Source of the DNA: Bacillus sp. ISL-34
GTDB taxonomy: Bacteria; Bacillota; Bacilli; Bacillales; DSM-1321
DNA length: 64,000 nt
Assembly: GCF_018613325.1 (NCBI RefSeq)
Contig: NZ_JAGGQJ010000017.1
Coordinates: forward strand, 1 to 64,000
Direction of reading: 5' to 3'
Shown here piece after piece: positions 36,012 through 44,210 of the stretch (position 1 is the stretch's first letter; the number at the start of each line of letters is the position of its first letter). Under the pieces are notes generated by a model, which saw only the letters and a list, made by a program, of their open reading frames with translations, was not told the DNA's origin and did no database searches. The position numbers were made by a program, and so were the translations under genes.

Positions 36012-36042
36012 GGAGCACTGCCGAATATATCGGCAGTGCTCC
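36012..36042. terminator. Terminator of the antiporter gene
   Basis: GGAGCACTGCCGA / TCGGCAGTGCTCC, a 13-bp stem just beyond the antiporter stop. There is no clear T-run. Confidence 0.75.
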
Positions 36043-36051
36043 CTCTGTTAA

Positions 36052-38085
36052 TCAATGTGTATTTTCATTGATTGTCAGTGCTTCTCGTAAATTGATTTGC
36101 TGGCGGAGTATGTTGGCAACATCACGGGAGATTTGTCGTTTTTCAAACATATCCTGCACTTCGTCCCGTTCTGCCTGGATCGCTTTATAGAATAGCTCTC
36201 TTTCATATTCGGCCATTTTACTCGGGGTACGGCCTCTATTTTCACGTTTGCACTTTAAAATCAACACTTTATACTCTTCTATGATCATCGAGGATGTCTT
36301 ATGATTATCGGCTGTAATTCCGGCTTGTATCTCTTGGATGGCAGCTTTATACATCCTGATTTTAAGATCTCTGACCTTTTCCAACCTCTCAAGATTGATT
36401 TTTCTTATTTCATTTTTATTAGGGAAAAATAATTTTAAAACCCTCAGCATACTTCTTCTGAAAAGCGTAACTGTCCTGAAAAAACGGAACTTCAGTCGAT
36501 TTGTTACGGCACCTTCCATACGCTGGATGTATTCCTTGCATATATACGCCGTTTCCCGGTCCACTTTTTCATCCTTAATAAGTTTATCCAGGAATCTTTG
36601 CTCTGCTTCAAGGGCCTTAAAGCGAAGGTCCTTCTCTTCCTCCCTTAATGCAGCTGGTTCTTTCTCTTGTTCTACATAGGACAGTTCATTGATCTTGGTA
36701 CAGTACCTCGAAATGATCGATAAAGCCGCTTCCCGGTTTTCATCTGTCATTTGGGACTCAATCACGCGAATAGCAGCTTGATGTGAGTGAATGGCAGCAG
36801 CTTTCGTTTTGTCAGCCTGCTTGTCCACCACTTCCTCTTCTTCGGACCGTGCCACGATTGGCAGGAATACACTAGCAACAATCAAGGTCAGCAATATGAC
36901 ACCTGCTGCAATGAAAATGATTAACGAACGCTCAGGAAAAGGACTTCCATCCGCCAACACATATGGAATCGAGAACGAACCCGCTAACGTAACAGCTCCG
37001 CGAACACCGGAAATGGTAATGATTCCAGCAGCTTTGAAATCTGGTTTTTGGGCTCCCGCTTTTTTCGTCATCCAACCAATCGACCAGGCAGCCGTAAGCC
37101 AAATGAATCGTAAAGCGAAGAGGAAAAGTGTAATGATCACGATATAAAGGATCACTTGTCCATTATTGAAGGCTGGATCTTGAAAGATAGTTTTCGCAAC
37201 GCTTGGGATTTGCAGGCCAAGCAAAACGAATACAAGACCATTCAATACATATAAAATGACGGACCATGTACTCTTTGAAACGACCTGAAGTTCTACAGTT
37301 GGTGATATTTCCCGATCTCGTTCAATGGCATGGACAATTCCCCCAGCCACGACCGCTAAAATCCCAGAAAGGTGGAAATGTTCCACAGCGAGGAAAATAA
37401 TAAAAGGAGTTAGGATTTGGATCAGCATATGCATCGTGACATCTTCCATCCCTAAACGGCGAAGAAATACACGAAGCCTGATAATGATGAAAGCTATTAT
37501 TGCTCCACCTACAAACCCACCAATTGCAATCCATATGAAACTGAAAGTTGCGTCGACTAAGGAGAAAACACCAGTGACTGTAGCTGCAACGGCAAACTTA
37601 AAGGCAACTAAACCTGAGGCATCATTCATTAGCCCTTCGCCCTCGAGAAGGTGCATGATGCTCTTCGGTAACTTGACCCGGCTCGCCAAAGCGCTTACTG
37701 CCACTACATCCGTAGGTGACAAAATGGCCGCTAAAGCGAACGCTGCCGGCAATGGTATCGAGGGGATCATCCAATTAATTAAATAACCGCCTGCCCAAAC
37801 CGTTATGAATACCAGGCCTAGTGCAAGCATTAGAATGGGTGCTCTCAACTTCCATAGTGCTGTTCGGGGTACATTTTTGCCATCATTGAATAATAGGGGT
37901 GCGATGAATAGTAGCAAAAATAATTCCGTCTCCATCTCAACATGCATACCGAGGGGTAAAAGTGCCAAAATGACACCCAGTGCTATTTGTATCAATGGTA
38001 CAGGTATAAAGGGTATAAAATGGTTAATTACATTAGACACTCCAATCAATATAAGAAGAGCTAATATAACAAGAAAAAACTCCAT
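36052..38085 (-). CDS. nhaK: CPA1-type Na+/H+ antiporter (NhaK/YvgP-like)
   Basis: A membrane antiporter of 677 residues with 11-12 TM segments (1-410) and a long cytoplasmic tail rich in charged helices (410-677). The ion-binding segment ILSPTDVVAVSALASR is conserved, as are GEGLMNDASGLVAFKFA and ISGVRGAVTLAGSFSIP. Length and tail match B. subtilis NhaK, which exchanges Na+, K+, Li+ or Rb+ for protons. It is monocistronic. Confidence 0.88.
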   Translation of the reverse strand: MEFFLVILALLILIGVSNVINHFIPFIPVPLIQIALGVILALLPLGMHVEMETELFLLLFIAPLLFNDGKNVPRTALWKLRAPILMLALGLVFITVWAGGYLINWMIPSIPLPAAFALAAILSPTDVVAVSALASRVKLPKSIMHLLEGEGLMNDASGLVAFKFAVAATVTGVFSLVDATFSFIWIAIGGFVGGAIIAFIIIRLRVFLRRLGMEDVTMHMLIQILTPFIIFLAVEHFHLSGILAVVAGGIVHAIERDREISPTVELQVVSKSTWSVILYVLNGLVFVLLGLQIPSVAKTIFQDPAFNNGQVILYIVIITLFLFALRFIWLTAAWSIGWMTKKAGAQKPDFKAAGIITISGVRGAVTLAGSFSIPYVLADGSPFPERSLIIFIAAGVILLTLIVASVFLPIVARSEEEEVVDKQADKTKAAAIHSHQAAIRVIESQMTDENREAALSIISRYCTKINELSYVEQEKEPAALREEEKDLRFKALEAEQRFLDKLIKDEKVDRETAYICKEYIQRMEGAVTNRLKFRFFRTVTLFRRSMLRVLKLFFPNKNEIRKINLERLEKVRDLKIRMYKAAIQEIQAGITADNHKTSSMIIEEYKVLILKCKRENRGRTPSKMAEYERELFYKAIQAERDEVQDMFEKRQISRDVANILRQQINLREALTINENTH

Positions 38086-38227
38086 ACAAACATCAAACTT
38101 CCTCTCTCATCTATAATCATAACTATAAGCGTAACATATGTATACCAAGTCATTCATGCATTAACTATTCTAACCCTGAATCCTCCTGAATAATGATACC
38201 TTTTATAAAAGGGAAGGAGCTTACGTT

Positions 38228-38302
38228 GTGCACGATGAACATCACAAATCAACTCCATCAACAAACTTGGATAACCGCATAGAAAAAAAGCTGATTGGCT
38301 AA
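38228..38302 (+). CDS. Possible 24-residue peptide
   Basis: GGAAGGAG lies 7 bases before a GTG that opens a 24-codon frame, MHDEHHKSTPSTNLDNRIEK then KLIG. The stop lies inside the lipid-kinase terminator. It resembles small hydrophilic bacillar peptides in composition, but I do not recognise a family. Confidence 0.35.
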   Translation: MHDEHHKSTPSTNLDNRIEKKLIG

Positions 38303-38320
38303 CCCATAATCAGCTTTTCC
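38283..38320 (-). terminator. Terminator of the lipid kinase gene
   Basis: AAAAAGCTGATT / AATCAGCTTTT stem with an 11-base loop; minus-strand T-run TTTTTTTC follows. Confidence 0.85.
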
Positions 38321-38354
38321 CACATGATAAATGACAATGAACCCACATAACAAG

Positions 38355-39245
38355 TTATTTAGTTCCCGGGACAAAGAGACGAAGATGTTTGTGCAGTACA
38401 TTTGCCTGGAAAGGAAGAAGAATGCCTTCATCGCCATCGATATTGACTGCAAGTTCCTCTGATGTCGTTAAATGGAGCTTGGATGTTTTAATATATTCAA
38501 CTTCGTCATTCCCCATGATCTCCCCCCTAATCAAACTGGGAATGATCTTGACGATGAGAGGAAGAGATAAATCCTTAATGATGAATGTGTGCAGCTTTCC
38601 ATCATTCACTTCCGCCTCTGGTGCAAGTTGTTCGAAACCGCCGACAGAGTTAGTCATTGTTGCAATTAGTAAATGAGCCTCGCCCATCCACTTTCCCTGA
38701 TCATGTTCAACCGTTAAAGGAAACGGAGTCTTTTTAATGATCGCTTTTGCTCCTTCAATGAAATATGCAAAAGATCCCAGGCGGGTTTTTTGTTCAACGG
38801 TAACATTATAGGTGGCCTCGGCGATCGCCCCTACTGCCAACACATTCATGAAGTAACGGTCATTGATCTTCCCTATGTCCGATTCCTTAATATGCATATC
38901 CTTCAATATCTCGATGGCTGCATTGGGATTCAGGGGTATTCCCAAAGATCTAGCGAAATCATTGATGGTTCCTAATGGAATGATTCCGAAAATTGGCCGA
39001 TGCTGCTGCTCGCCCAAGCCATTCACTATCTCGTTCACCGTTCCATCCCCACCCATGGAAATGACTGCATCGAACCTCTCTGAACAGGCCTCCTTGGCAA
39101 AACCCGTAGCATCCCCCTCTCCTTCCGTTTTACGAACGCATACCTCATCAAAAATTTCACCAAGTGCCTTTTCCGCTTTCGGCAAAATCTTTCCTGCCTT
39201 CTCCTTACCTGAAGATGGATTGACTATAATCATCGCTTTCGACAT
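38355..39245 (-). CDS. YegS/BmrU-family lipid (diacylglycerol) kinase
   Basis: A 296-residue DAGK-catalytic-domain protein. NPSSGKEKAGK near residue 9 and GGDGTVNEIVNGL near residue 65 form the nucleotide site, and the C-terminal beta-sandwich ends with the NIDGDEG motif. Members phosphorylate diacylglycerol or related lipids at the membrane; BmrU and YerQ are B. subtilis relatives. Lipid specificity is not predictable. It is a single-gene unit with its own terminator. Confidence 0.85.
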   Translation of the reverse strand: MSKAMIIVNPSSGKEKAGKILPKAEKALGEIFDEVCVRKTEGEGDATGFAKEACSERFDAVISMGGDGTVNEIVNGLGEQQHRPIFGIIPLGTINDFARSLGIPLNPNAAIEILKDMHIKESDIGKINDRYFMNVLAVGAIAEATYNVTVEQKTRLGSFAYFIEGAKAIIKKTPFPLTVEHDQGKWMGEAHLLIATMTNSVGGFEQLAPEAEVNDGKLHTFIIKDLSLPLIVKIIPSLIRGEIMGNDEVEYIKTSKLHLTTSEELAVNIDGDEGILLPFQANVLHKHLRLFVPGTK

Positions 39246-39367
39246 ATGCTACCTCCCATTATTGTACTTCTACTAGCAAGTTACCTCTTTACTGATGTAT
39301 TAAAACCACACAGACAGGAACTTACACATAATCGCTGCCGCTTGGCTGACATATTAGAACAAGCTCT

Positions 39368-39522
39368 TATATGTTACATGCACTGTGAAACAGGCATTCA
39401 TTGATCACTTCTTCCTGTTTCTCATCTGTTACATTAATGCCTATCTCAATCGATTGAAAATTGCCTGTCCCTTTCACTCCCTCTTTGTTTTTTCCTTTTA
39501 TAAAAAGCATTATATCTTCCAT
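39368..39522 (-). pseudogene. Frameshifted coding remnant
   Basis: The minus strand reads MEDIMLFIKGKNKEGVKGTG, NFQSIEIGINVTDE, then needs a one-base shift to continue QEEVINECLFHSACNI before a stop. Both halves look coding, with an OsmC-like flavour in the second, so this is probably the end of a decayed gene. Assignment is tentative. Confidence 0.35.
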
Positions 39523-39716
39523 TTCCTACTTGCCGTGAAGAAAAACAAAAAAGTAAATAGATGATAAACCCCTTCCCTATAGGGTTTTCAGACTGTCCGC
39601 GAAATAAATTTCAAATTTTCTGTAAAATACCTATACATTTTCCAAATTCGGGTATATACTGTATTATAACAACAAGCAAACAGGAAAAACTGTACTATAA
39701 AGAGGGGGAGCGAGAC

Positions 39717-39851
39717 ATGCAAGCAAATCAATCAGATCTACTCATAATCGATACATTTAAACATTGCCCGGAATGTGGTGAAACACATGTGGACCACTCA
39801 GATTCCTATCTGATGGAATGCGATCGCTGCCTTTCCAAACGTGAAGAATAA
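39717..39851 (+). CDS. YhfH-family peptide, tandem copy 1
   Basis: A 44-residue peptide with the YhfH pattern CPECG followed by a SYLMECDRCLSKREE tail; the four cysteines form a probable zinc knuckle. AGAGGGGGAGCG precedes the ATG. Its N-terminus (MQANQSDLLIIDTFKH) differs from the other four copies, so it is the most diverged. A promoter-like TTCCAA/TATTAT pair, 16 bases apart, lies at about 39640-39665. Family function is unknown. Confidence 0.8.
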   Translation: MQANQSDLLIIDTFKHCPECGETHVDHSDSYLMECDRCLSKREE

Positions 39852-39889
39852 AGCGATCGGAAAATATATATTAAAAGGAGGAAATCATC

Positions 39890-40027
39890 ATGCAACGGAA
39901 AAAATCCATTGAGTTTTTTAACAATATCCCTGCTAAACATTGCCCCGAGTGCGGTGACCATATTATTGAGCATGCTGAATCCTACTTAATGGAATGTGAC
40001 CGCTGCCTTTCCAGACGCGAAGACTGA
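39890..40027 (+). CDS. YhfH-family peptide, tandem copy 2
   Basis: A 45-residue peptide: N-terminal IEFFNNIPAKH, then CPECG and SYLMECDRCLSRRED. AAAAGGAGG precedes the ATG. It starts 38 bases after copy 1 and shares its ribosome-site spacer with copies 3-5. Confidence 0.82.
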   Translation: MQRKKSIEFFNNIPAKHCPECGDHIIEHAESYLMECDRCLSRRED

Positions 40028-40056
40028 TTAAACCAAATCAAAAAGGAGGAACCATC

Positions 40057-40194
40057 ATGCAAACTATAAATCCACTGGAATTCTTCAGGACGCTGCCGCC
40101 TAAACAATGTACGGAATGCGGAACCCATATCACTGAACAAGCTGAATCCTACTTAATGGAATGTGACCACTGCCTTTCCAAACGCGAAGACTGA
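40057..40194 (+). CDS. YhfH-family peptide, tandem copy 3
   Basis: A 45-residue peptide: MQTINPLEFFRTLPPKQ, CTECG, SYLMECDHCLSKRED. It is nearly identical to copy 4. The first knuckle has Thr where copies 1 and 2 have Pro, and Asp-His replaces Asp-Arg in the second knuckle. AAAAAGGAGG precedes the ATG. Confidence 0.82.
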   Translation: MQTINPLEFFRTLPPKQCTECGTHITEQAESYLMECDHCLSKRED

Positions 40195-40223
40195 TTAAAC
40201 CAAATCAAAAAGGAGGAATCATC

Positions 40224-40361
40224 ATGCAAACCAAAAACCCATTGGAATTCTTCAGGACACTTCCGCCTAAACAATGTACGGAGTGCGGAACCCATATCAC
40301 TGAACAAGCTGAATCCTACTTGATGGAATGTGATCACTGCCTTTCCAAACAAGAAGACTGA
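40224..40361 (+). CDS. YhfH-family peptide, tandem copy 4
   Basis: A 45-residue peptide: MQTKNPLEFFRTLPPKQ, CTECG, SYLMECDHCLSKQED. It differs from copy 3 at only two residues. The intergenic spacer ATTAAACCAAATCA with AAAAAGGAGG is also conserved, so whole gene-plus-spacer units were duplicated recently. Confidence 0.82.
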   Translation: MQTKNPLEFFRTLPPKQCTECGTHITEQAESYLMECDHCLSKQED

Positions 40362-40389
40362 TTAAACCAAATCATAAGGAGGAATCATC

Positions 40390-40530
40390 ATGCAAACTAA
40401 AAACCCATTGGAATTCTTCAGGACACTTCCGCCTAAACAATGTACGGAATGCGGGACCCATATCATTGAACAAGCTGAATCCTACCTCTTGGAATGTGAC
40501 CGCTGCCTTTCCAAAAAAGATGAATATTAA
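40390..40530 (+). CDS. YhfH-family peptide, tandem copy 5
   Basis: A 46-residue peptide: MQTKNPLEFFRTLPPKQ, CTECG, SYLLECDRCLSKKDEY. The tail has changed relative to copies 3 and 4. It is the last of the array, with a hairpin (ATGCTGACATCA / TGATGTCAGCAT) 6 bases after the stop. Confidence 0.82.
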   Translation: MQTKNPLEFFRTLPPKQCTECGTHIIEQAESYLLECDRCLSKKDEY

Positions 40531-40536
40531 TAAAAG

Positions 40537-40580
40537 ATGCTGACATCAATAAGCTATATAGGCGATTTTGATGTCAGCAT
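40537..40580 (+). terminator. Hairpin after the YhfH array
   Basis: A 12-bp stem ATGCTGACATCA / TGATGTCAGCAT with a 20-base loop. It lacks a strong T-run but is well placed to end the array transcript. Confidence 0.65.
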
Positions 40581-40619
40581 TACCTTGTTATCTGCCTCCC
40601 TTTCCTTGCATTCAAAAAA

Positions 40620-40638
40620 GGATGTCCTCGGGACACCC
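40620..40638 (-). terminator. Terminator of the PucR gene
   Basis: GGATGTCC / GGACACCC hairpin, followed on the minus strand by TTTTTTG. Confidence 0.8.
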
Positions 40639-40656
40639 TTCAGCCGTACTTATTTT

Positions 40657-42291
40657 TTATCTCCCAATATAATTGTCTACATATTTTCCACTGATCTTCC
40701 TGCTGCTGTATTGTAAGAAGTCCAATGCAAAAATCATGAATTCAAGGCCTAGACGCTTATCTGAACGCATAAAATCAGAACCTAGCAGTTTCTCCAATTT
40801 TTCAAGCCTATGATATAGCGTTTGCCTGACAATGAATAGTTGTTTCGATGTTTCCTGTTTAGAACCGTTACAGGCAAGGTAGGTCTTTAAGGTAGGCATT
40901 AGCTCACCATTGTTTTGCTTGTCATATTCAATGACAGGCCCTAAATATTCGTACACCGTTTCCTCCAGATTACCATGTTTATTTATCAGCGAAATCATGC
41001 GATGCATATGTAAGTCCTGATAAAAGAAGCTCCTGTTATCCTCTGGTAACGTATCCTGAAGCAGCAAGGTCTCACGGGCCGTTTCATAACTTTTATAAAT
41101 CTCACTTAACTTTTGAACATGCTTTCCAAAACCAATGGAAAGCAGACCCATACGATTACGACCGCTTGCATCCATTTTCATGATTCGATCCACCGCGCTT
41201 GTAACCCTTGATTTCCAATCTTCAGATGAACGATTATCACCCAAAATAAAAACAAGATGCTGATGTACTTCCATGGAAAATATCTGAAAGCCGTACTGTT
41301 CAAAAATCGTTCTAAACATTATCTTAAAATAAGTTCCATCTAATTTGGTGGAACTTTTATTATACTTTGGGTGTTGTTTGCAAATGCAAACAATTCCGCC
41401 ATCCAACTGCATTTTCGGATCAATATAGGAAAGCCTCTCCCGGATTGCTTCGTCACTATATTCACCTTCAATCCAATTTGTAAGCCATTTACTTTCTTCC
41501 GACATTTTCTTTTCTTCTATATATAACTCCCTTAATAGATGCTGTGCCAATGCGGTAGCCGTTCGATCCAAGATCAGTGAATCAAAATCAGTCAATTCTC
41601 TGTCGTTGCTGCAAATGAGCAGTTCCGCATAATTTTCACCGAGCACTTGAATCGGCTGTCCAAGAACGGTTTTATCCAATTTCCGCTTCTCTTCGTATAT
41701 GTCCGCTACCATTTGATAGGTTATTTTTTTCTTTATTTTTGGAATGCTGGCTATATCATTTTCATTAAAGATAAGAATAACCTGTACATTTAAATAGCTG
41801 TGGAGAAATTTTAGAATTGGTTCATAATGGTCAATTTCGAGGAGATTTTTATTTAGCTGCTGGGAGTAGTTTTCTAAGTTGGAGATCATCTGATATTGTT
41901 TATTGATGATAAGGGAATGAATATCCTGGGTGATTTCTACGAAAGGGACTTCTTCATGAAATAGGATGATAGGGAATTGCCGTTCATTTGCGAGATCAAT
42001 GGCACATTTCGGCACTTCCATGATGTTGGCGCCAATCTCTATACAGAGTCCAGCTGCATCGCATTCAATTAACTGCCTTAAGTAGGATAGAAATGTGTCA
42101 TCGCAATCTTTCCACCCTAAACCGGTAGTCAGAATCAGTTCGTTTCCATTTAACAAATGGCTGATTTGGGTGACTTCCATGCAGTGTACCCACTTCACTT
42201 GACGCTTTATCCCACTTCTTCCTGCAATTATATCCGTCAGATTAAAATGCTTGCGTGTTAGAATTTCCTCGATTGTAATCGATGTATTCAT
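40657..42291 (-). CDS. PucR-family transcriptional regulator
   Basis: A 544-residue regulator. An N-terminal PucR sensor domain (about 1-130), a GGDEF-related central region and a C-terminal helix-turn-helix (about 470-530, TLKTYLACNGSKQETSKQLF) fit the purine/pyrimidine catabolism activator family. It lies directly downstream of the pyrimidine operon on the same strand, separated by a terminator, and is the obvious candidate to control it. Confidence 0.85.
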   Translation of the reverse strand: MNTSITIEEILTRKHFNLTDIIAGRSGIKRQVKWVHCMEVTQISHLLNGNELILTTGLGWKDCDDTFLSYLRQLIECDAAGLCIEIGANIMEVPKCAIDLANERQFPIILFHEEVPFVEITQDIHSLIINKQYQMISNLENYSQQLNKNLLEIDHYEPILKFLHSYLNVQVILIFNENDIASIPKIKKKITYQMVADIYEEKRKLDKTVLGQPIQVLGENYAELLICSNDRELTDFDSLILDRTATALAQHLLRELYIEEKKMSEESKWLTNWIEGEYSDEAIRERLSYIDPKMQLDGGIVCICKQHPKYNKSSTKLDGTYFKIMFRTIFEQYGFQIFSMEVHQHLVFILGDNRSSEDWKSRVTSAVDRIMKMDASGRNRMGLLSIGFGKHVQKLSEIYKSYETARETLLLQDTLPEDNRSFFYQDLHMHRMISLINKHGNLEETVYEYLGPVIEYDKQNNGELMPTLKTYLACNGSKQETSKQLFIVRQTLYHRLEKLEKLLGSDFMRSDKRLGLEFMIFALDFLQYSSRKISGKYVDNYIGR

Positions 42292-42409
42292 CCATCCACA
42301 TCCTTTTATAAAACTGCTTTAAAACCTATTATAAACGGACAACCCTTAAATCTCCAGACACTTGTTAGAAAATCTAACGTCAAAATTCTACAAAAAACTC
42401 GAACAAAAA

Positions 42410-42438
42410 GGACCCATTCGTGAGGAATAGGCCCGGTC
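42410..42438 (-). terminator. Terminator of the pyrimidine operon
   Basis: GGACC/GGTCC outer arms with an ATTC/GAAT inner pair; TTTTTG follows on the minus strand. The stem is imperfect. Confidence 0.6.
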
Positions 42439-42448
42439 CATAACTATT

Positions 42449-42667
42449 TCAATTCAATTTTTTTTTGAAAAGCAATGTAGAGAAGTATTTCCTTCCTTCC
42501 GGGGTTTTGATGTTCAATTGCTTCCATTCCTGCTTCGTTCCTTCAATCAGTTCAAAATCGAGAAAGGCTCCACTTAAACTTTCGGAAACCCGGGTGATTC
42601 GATATCCTCTTTCAAGTAAAAAATCGATTTGTTCCCTTTCTAAGCGATACTCTTGATATTCGGACAT
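42449..42667 (-). CDS. Small protein of the pyrimidine operon, unknown
   Basis: A 72-residue hydrophilic protein (MSEYQEYRLEREQIDFLLER at the start) with no cysteine or membrane segment. The ATG at 42667 has AAAGGGGGA upstream; in-frame starts further up fall inside the permease gene. It starts 16 bases after the permease stop and so belongs to the pre/hyd operon. I do not recognise a family. A role in pyrimidine uptake or reduction is only suggested by position. Confidence 0.65.
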   Translation of the reverse strand: MSEYQEYRLEREQIDFLLERGYRITRVSESLSGAFLDFELIEGTKQEWKQLNIKTPEGRKYFSTLLFKKKLN

Positions 42668-42683
42668 TTCCATTCCCCCTTTT

Positions 42684-44168
42684 TCACACGTTCTCCTTGC
42701 CGGTTGAAGCCGTAAAAACCATCTCTTCCTCAAGTCCTGGACCTTTTTCGATTTTCCAATCCCTGCCGACGGAAATACCTAAATATTTCTCATCGCTGGG
42801 ATCAATGATTTCAGCTTGTTCATATTGCTTGAACCACCAATACTTGGCTAATATATAATAACTTGCACCGCCGAGAACAAAGCCAACAATAAACGAATAA
42901 TTTGAAAAAACCATTGCACCGATTCCTCCAATCACCCAAGAAATGATTCCTGCCCAATTCACTCCATTCAAGTATTTATACTGGCCTTCGCTCTCATAGA
43001 GTTCTTGTACATTCACTCGCCGTTTACGGAGGAAATAGTAATCCGCTACCAGGATGCCGACAATGGATGCCAGGATTCCGCCTATTATTAATAAAACTTC
43101 TATGATGATGCCGAACAGGCTCCATGGCTGAACTACTATCCCAATCACCCCCGCTACAACGACCCCCGCCCAAAATGGCATTTTAGGACCCATGACATTG
43201 GAGAAAATGGTAGCTGCTGGAATGACGTTGGCCGTAGTATTCGTCGACCATTGAGCAAATACGATCATGATTAAAAGGACGCCGAGAGCAATTCCGCTTG
43301 CAGATCCTTGTATGGCAACTACAGGATCATAATTGGAAACGGCCATATAAGAAACCGCTCCGATAATCACCATGAACGTCTGAGTGATGGGATAGGTGAT
43401 AATATTCCCAATTATTTGCCCCTTATTGCGCTTGAACCAATTTTTTTCATTTTTTGGTGCCTTTATATAGCGGGAAAGCGTGGGCATATCTGCAGTCAAC
43501 GTGCCCCAAAATCCCATATTTGCCATAATGACGACCATGAAAGCCGTGCCGGCAGCCCCGCCGGTGACCGGACTTTCAATCCAGGACCATACATCTCTTC
43601 CTTGGGCTACAGCCTGATCGGATAGAGTGAAATACATCCAGCCGGAAATTAAAATGATGACGGGCGCAGCCAAGTCGGCGAATCGTTCTATCGACTTTAT
43701 TCCCATTGCCGTATTCACTAATTGTAAAACGGCAAAAATGAGGAAGCAGATAAACCAATTATCAAAATCAAAAAGGGTTGTGAAGATAGCATTCATGGCA
43801 GTAGCTCCAAAGTAAGTATTCAGGCCGAACCAGCATGACGCTACAAAACCCCGTACAACCGAAGGGATGTGGGTGCCAATCGTACCGAACGGCGCCCTCA
43901 TATAGACTGGAAAGGATATTCCATGTTCAACACCAATATCCCCTGTCATTGTCATCAAAAAGCCGAGAACCACACAGGCAATGACCGTTGCAAGAACGAC
44001 CCAGCCTAAGGATAAACTTTGGACACCGTTCCCACCGATTGCGAAGGCTGCCAATACTACAGCCATCCCCACCCAAATGAAACCAAATCCGGCTGCACTT
44101 ATGTTTTTCTCACTATGAGGTATAGGCAGCAAATCGGGAGACTTTAAATAATCTTTCTTCTCACCCAT
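42684..44168 (-). CDS. NCS1-family pyrimidine/hydantoin permease
   Basis: A membrane symporter of 494 residues with about 12 TM segments and NCS1 hallmarks (VRGFVASCWFGLNTYFGA, and ADYYFLRKRRVNVQELYESEG near the end). The ATG at 44168 follows AGGGGG. It lies between hydA and the small gene in one operon, so uracil, thymine, dihydropyrimidines or hydantoins are likely substrates. Confidence 0.88.
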   Translation of the reverse strand: MGEKKDYLKSPDLLPIPHSEKNISAAGFGFIWVGMAVVLAAFAIGGNGVQSLSLGWVVLATVIACVVLGFLMTMTGDIGVEHGISFPVYMRAPFGTIGTHIPSVVRGFVASCWFGLNTYFGATAMNAIFTTLFDFDNWFICFLIFAVLQLVNTAMGIKSIERFADLAAPVIILISGWMYFTLSDQAVAQGRDVWSWIESPVTGGAAGTAFMVVIMANMGFWGTLTADMPTLSRYIKAPKNEKNWFKRNKGQIIGNIITYPITQTFMVIIGAVSYMAVSNYDPVVAIQGSASGIALGVLLIMIVFAQWSTNTTANVIPAATIFSNVMGPKMPFWAGVVVAGVIGIVVQPWSLFGIIIEVLLIIGGILASIVGILVADYYFLRKRRVNVQELYESEGQYKYLNGVNWAGIISWVIGGIGAMVFSNYSFIVGFVLGGASYYILAKYWWFKQYEQAEIIDPSDEKYLGISVGRDWKIEKGPGLEEEMVFTASTGKENV

Positions 44169-44210
44169 AGAAAATCCCCCTAAATTAATTTGCAAGATTC
44201 CTTACCGAAG

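Noticed and set aside
39640-39665. Sigma-B promoter for the YhfH array
   Set aside because: GGGTAT is present but no GTTT-type -35 lies 12-14 bases upstream; a sigma-A pair fits better.
39890-40530. CRISPR-like array
   Set aside because: The regular repeats are protein-coding units with ribosome sites and conserved cysteines, not short direct repeats with unique spacers.
42441-42733. Longer 94-residue form of the small pyrimidine-operon protein
   Set aside because: The extra N-terminal residues are an out-of-frame reading of the permease end; the ribosome site supports 42667.
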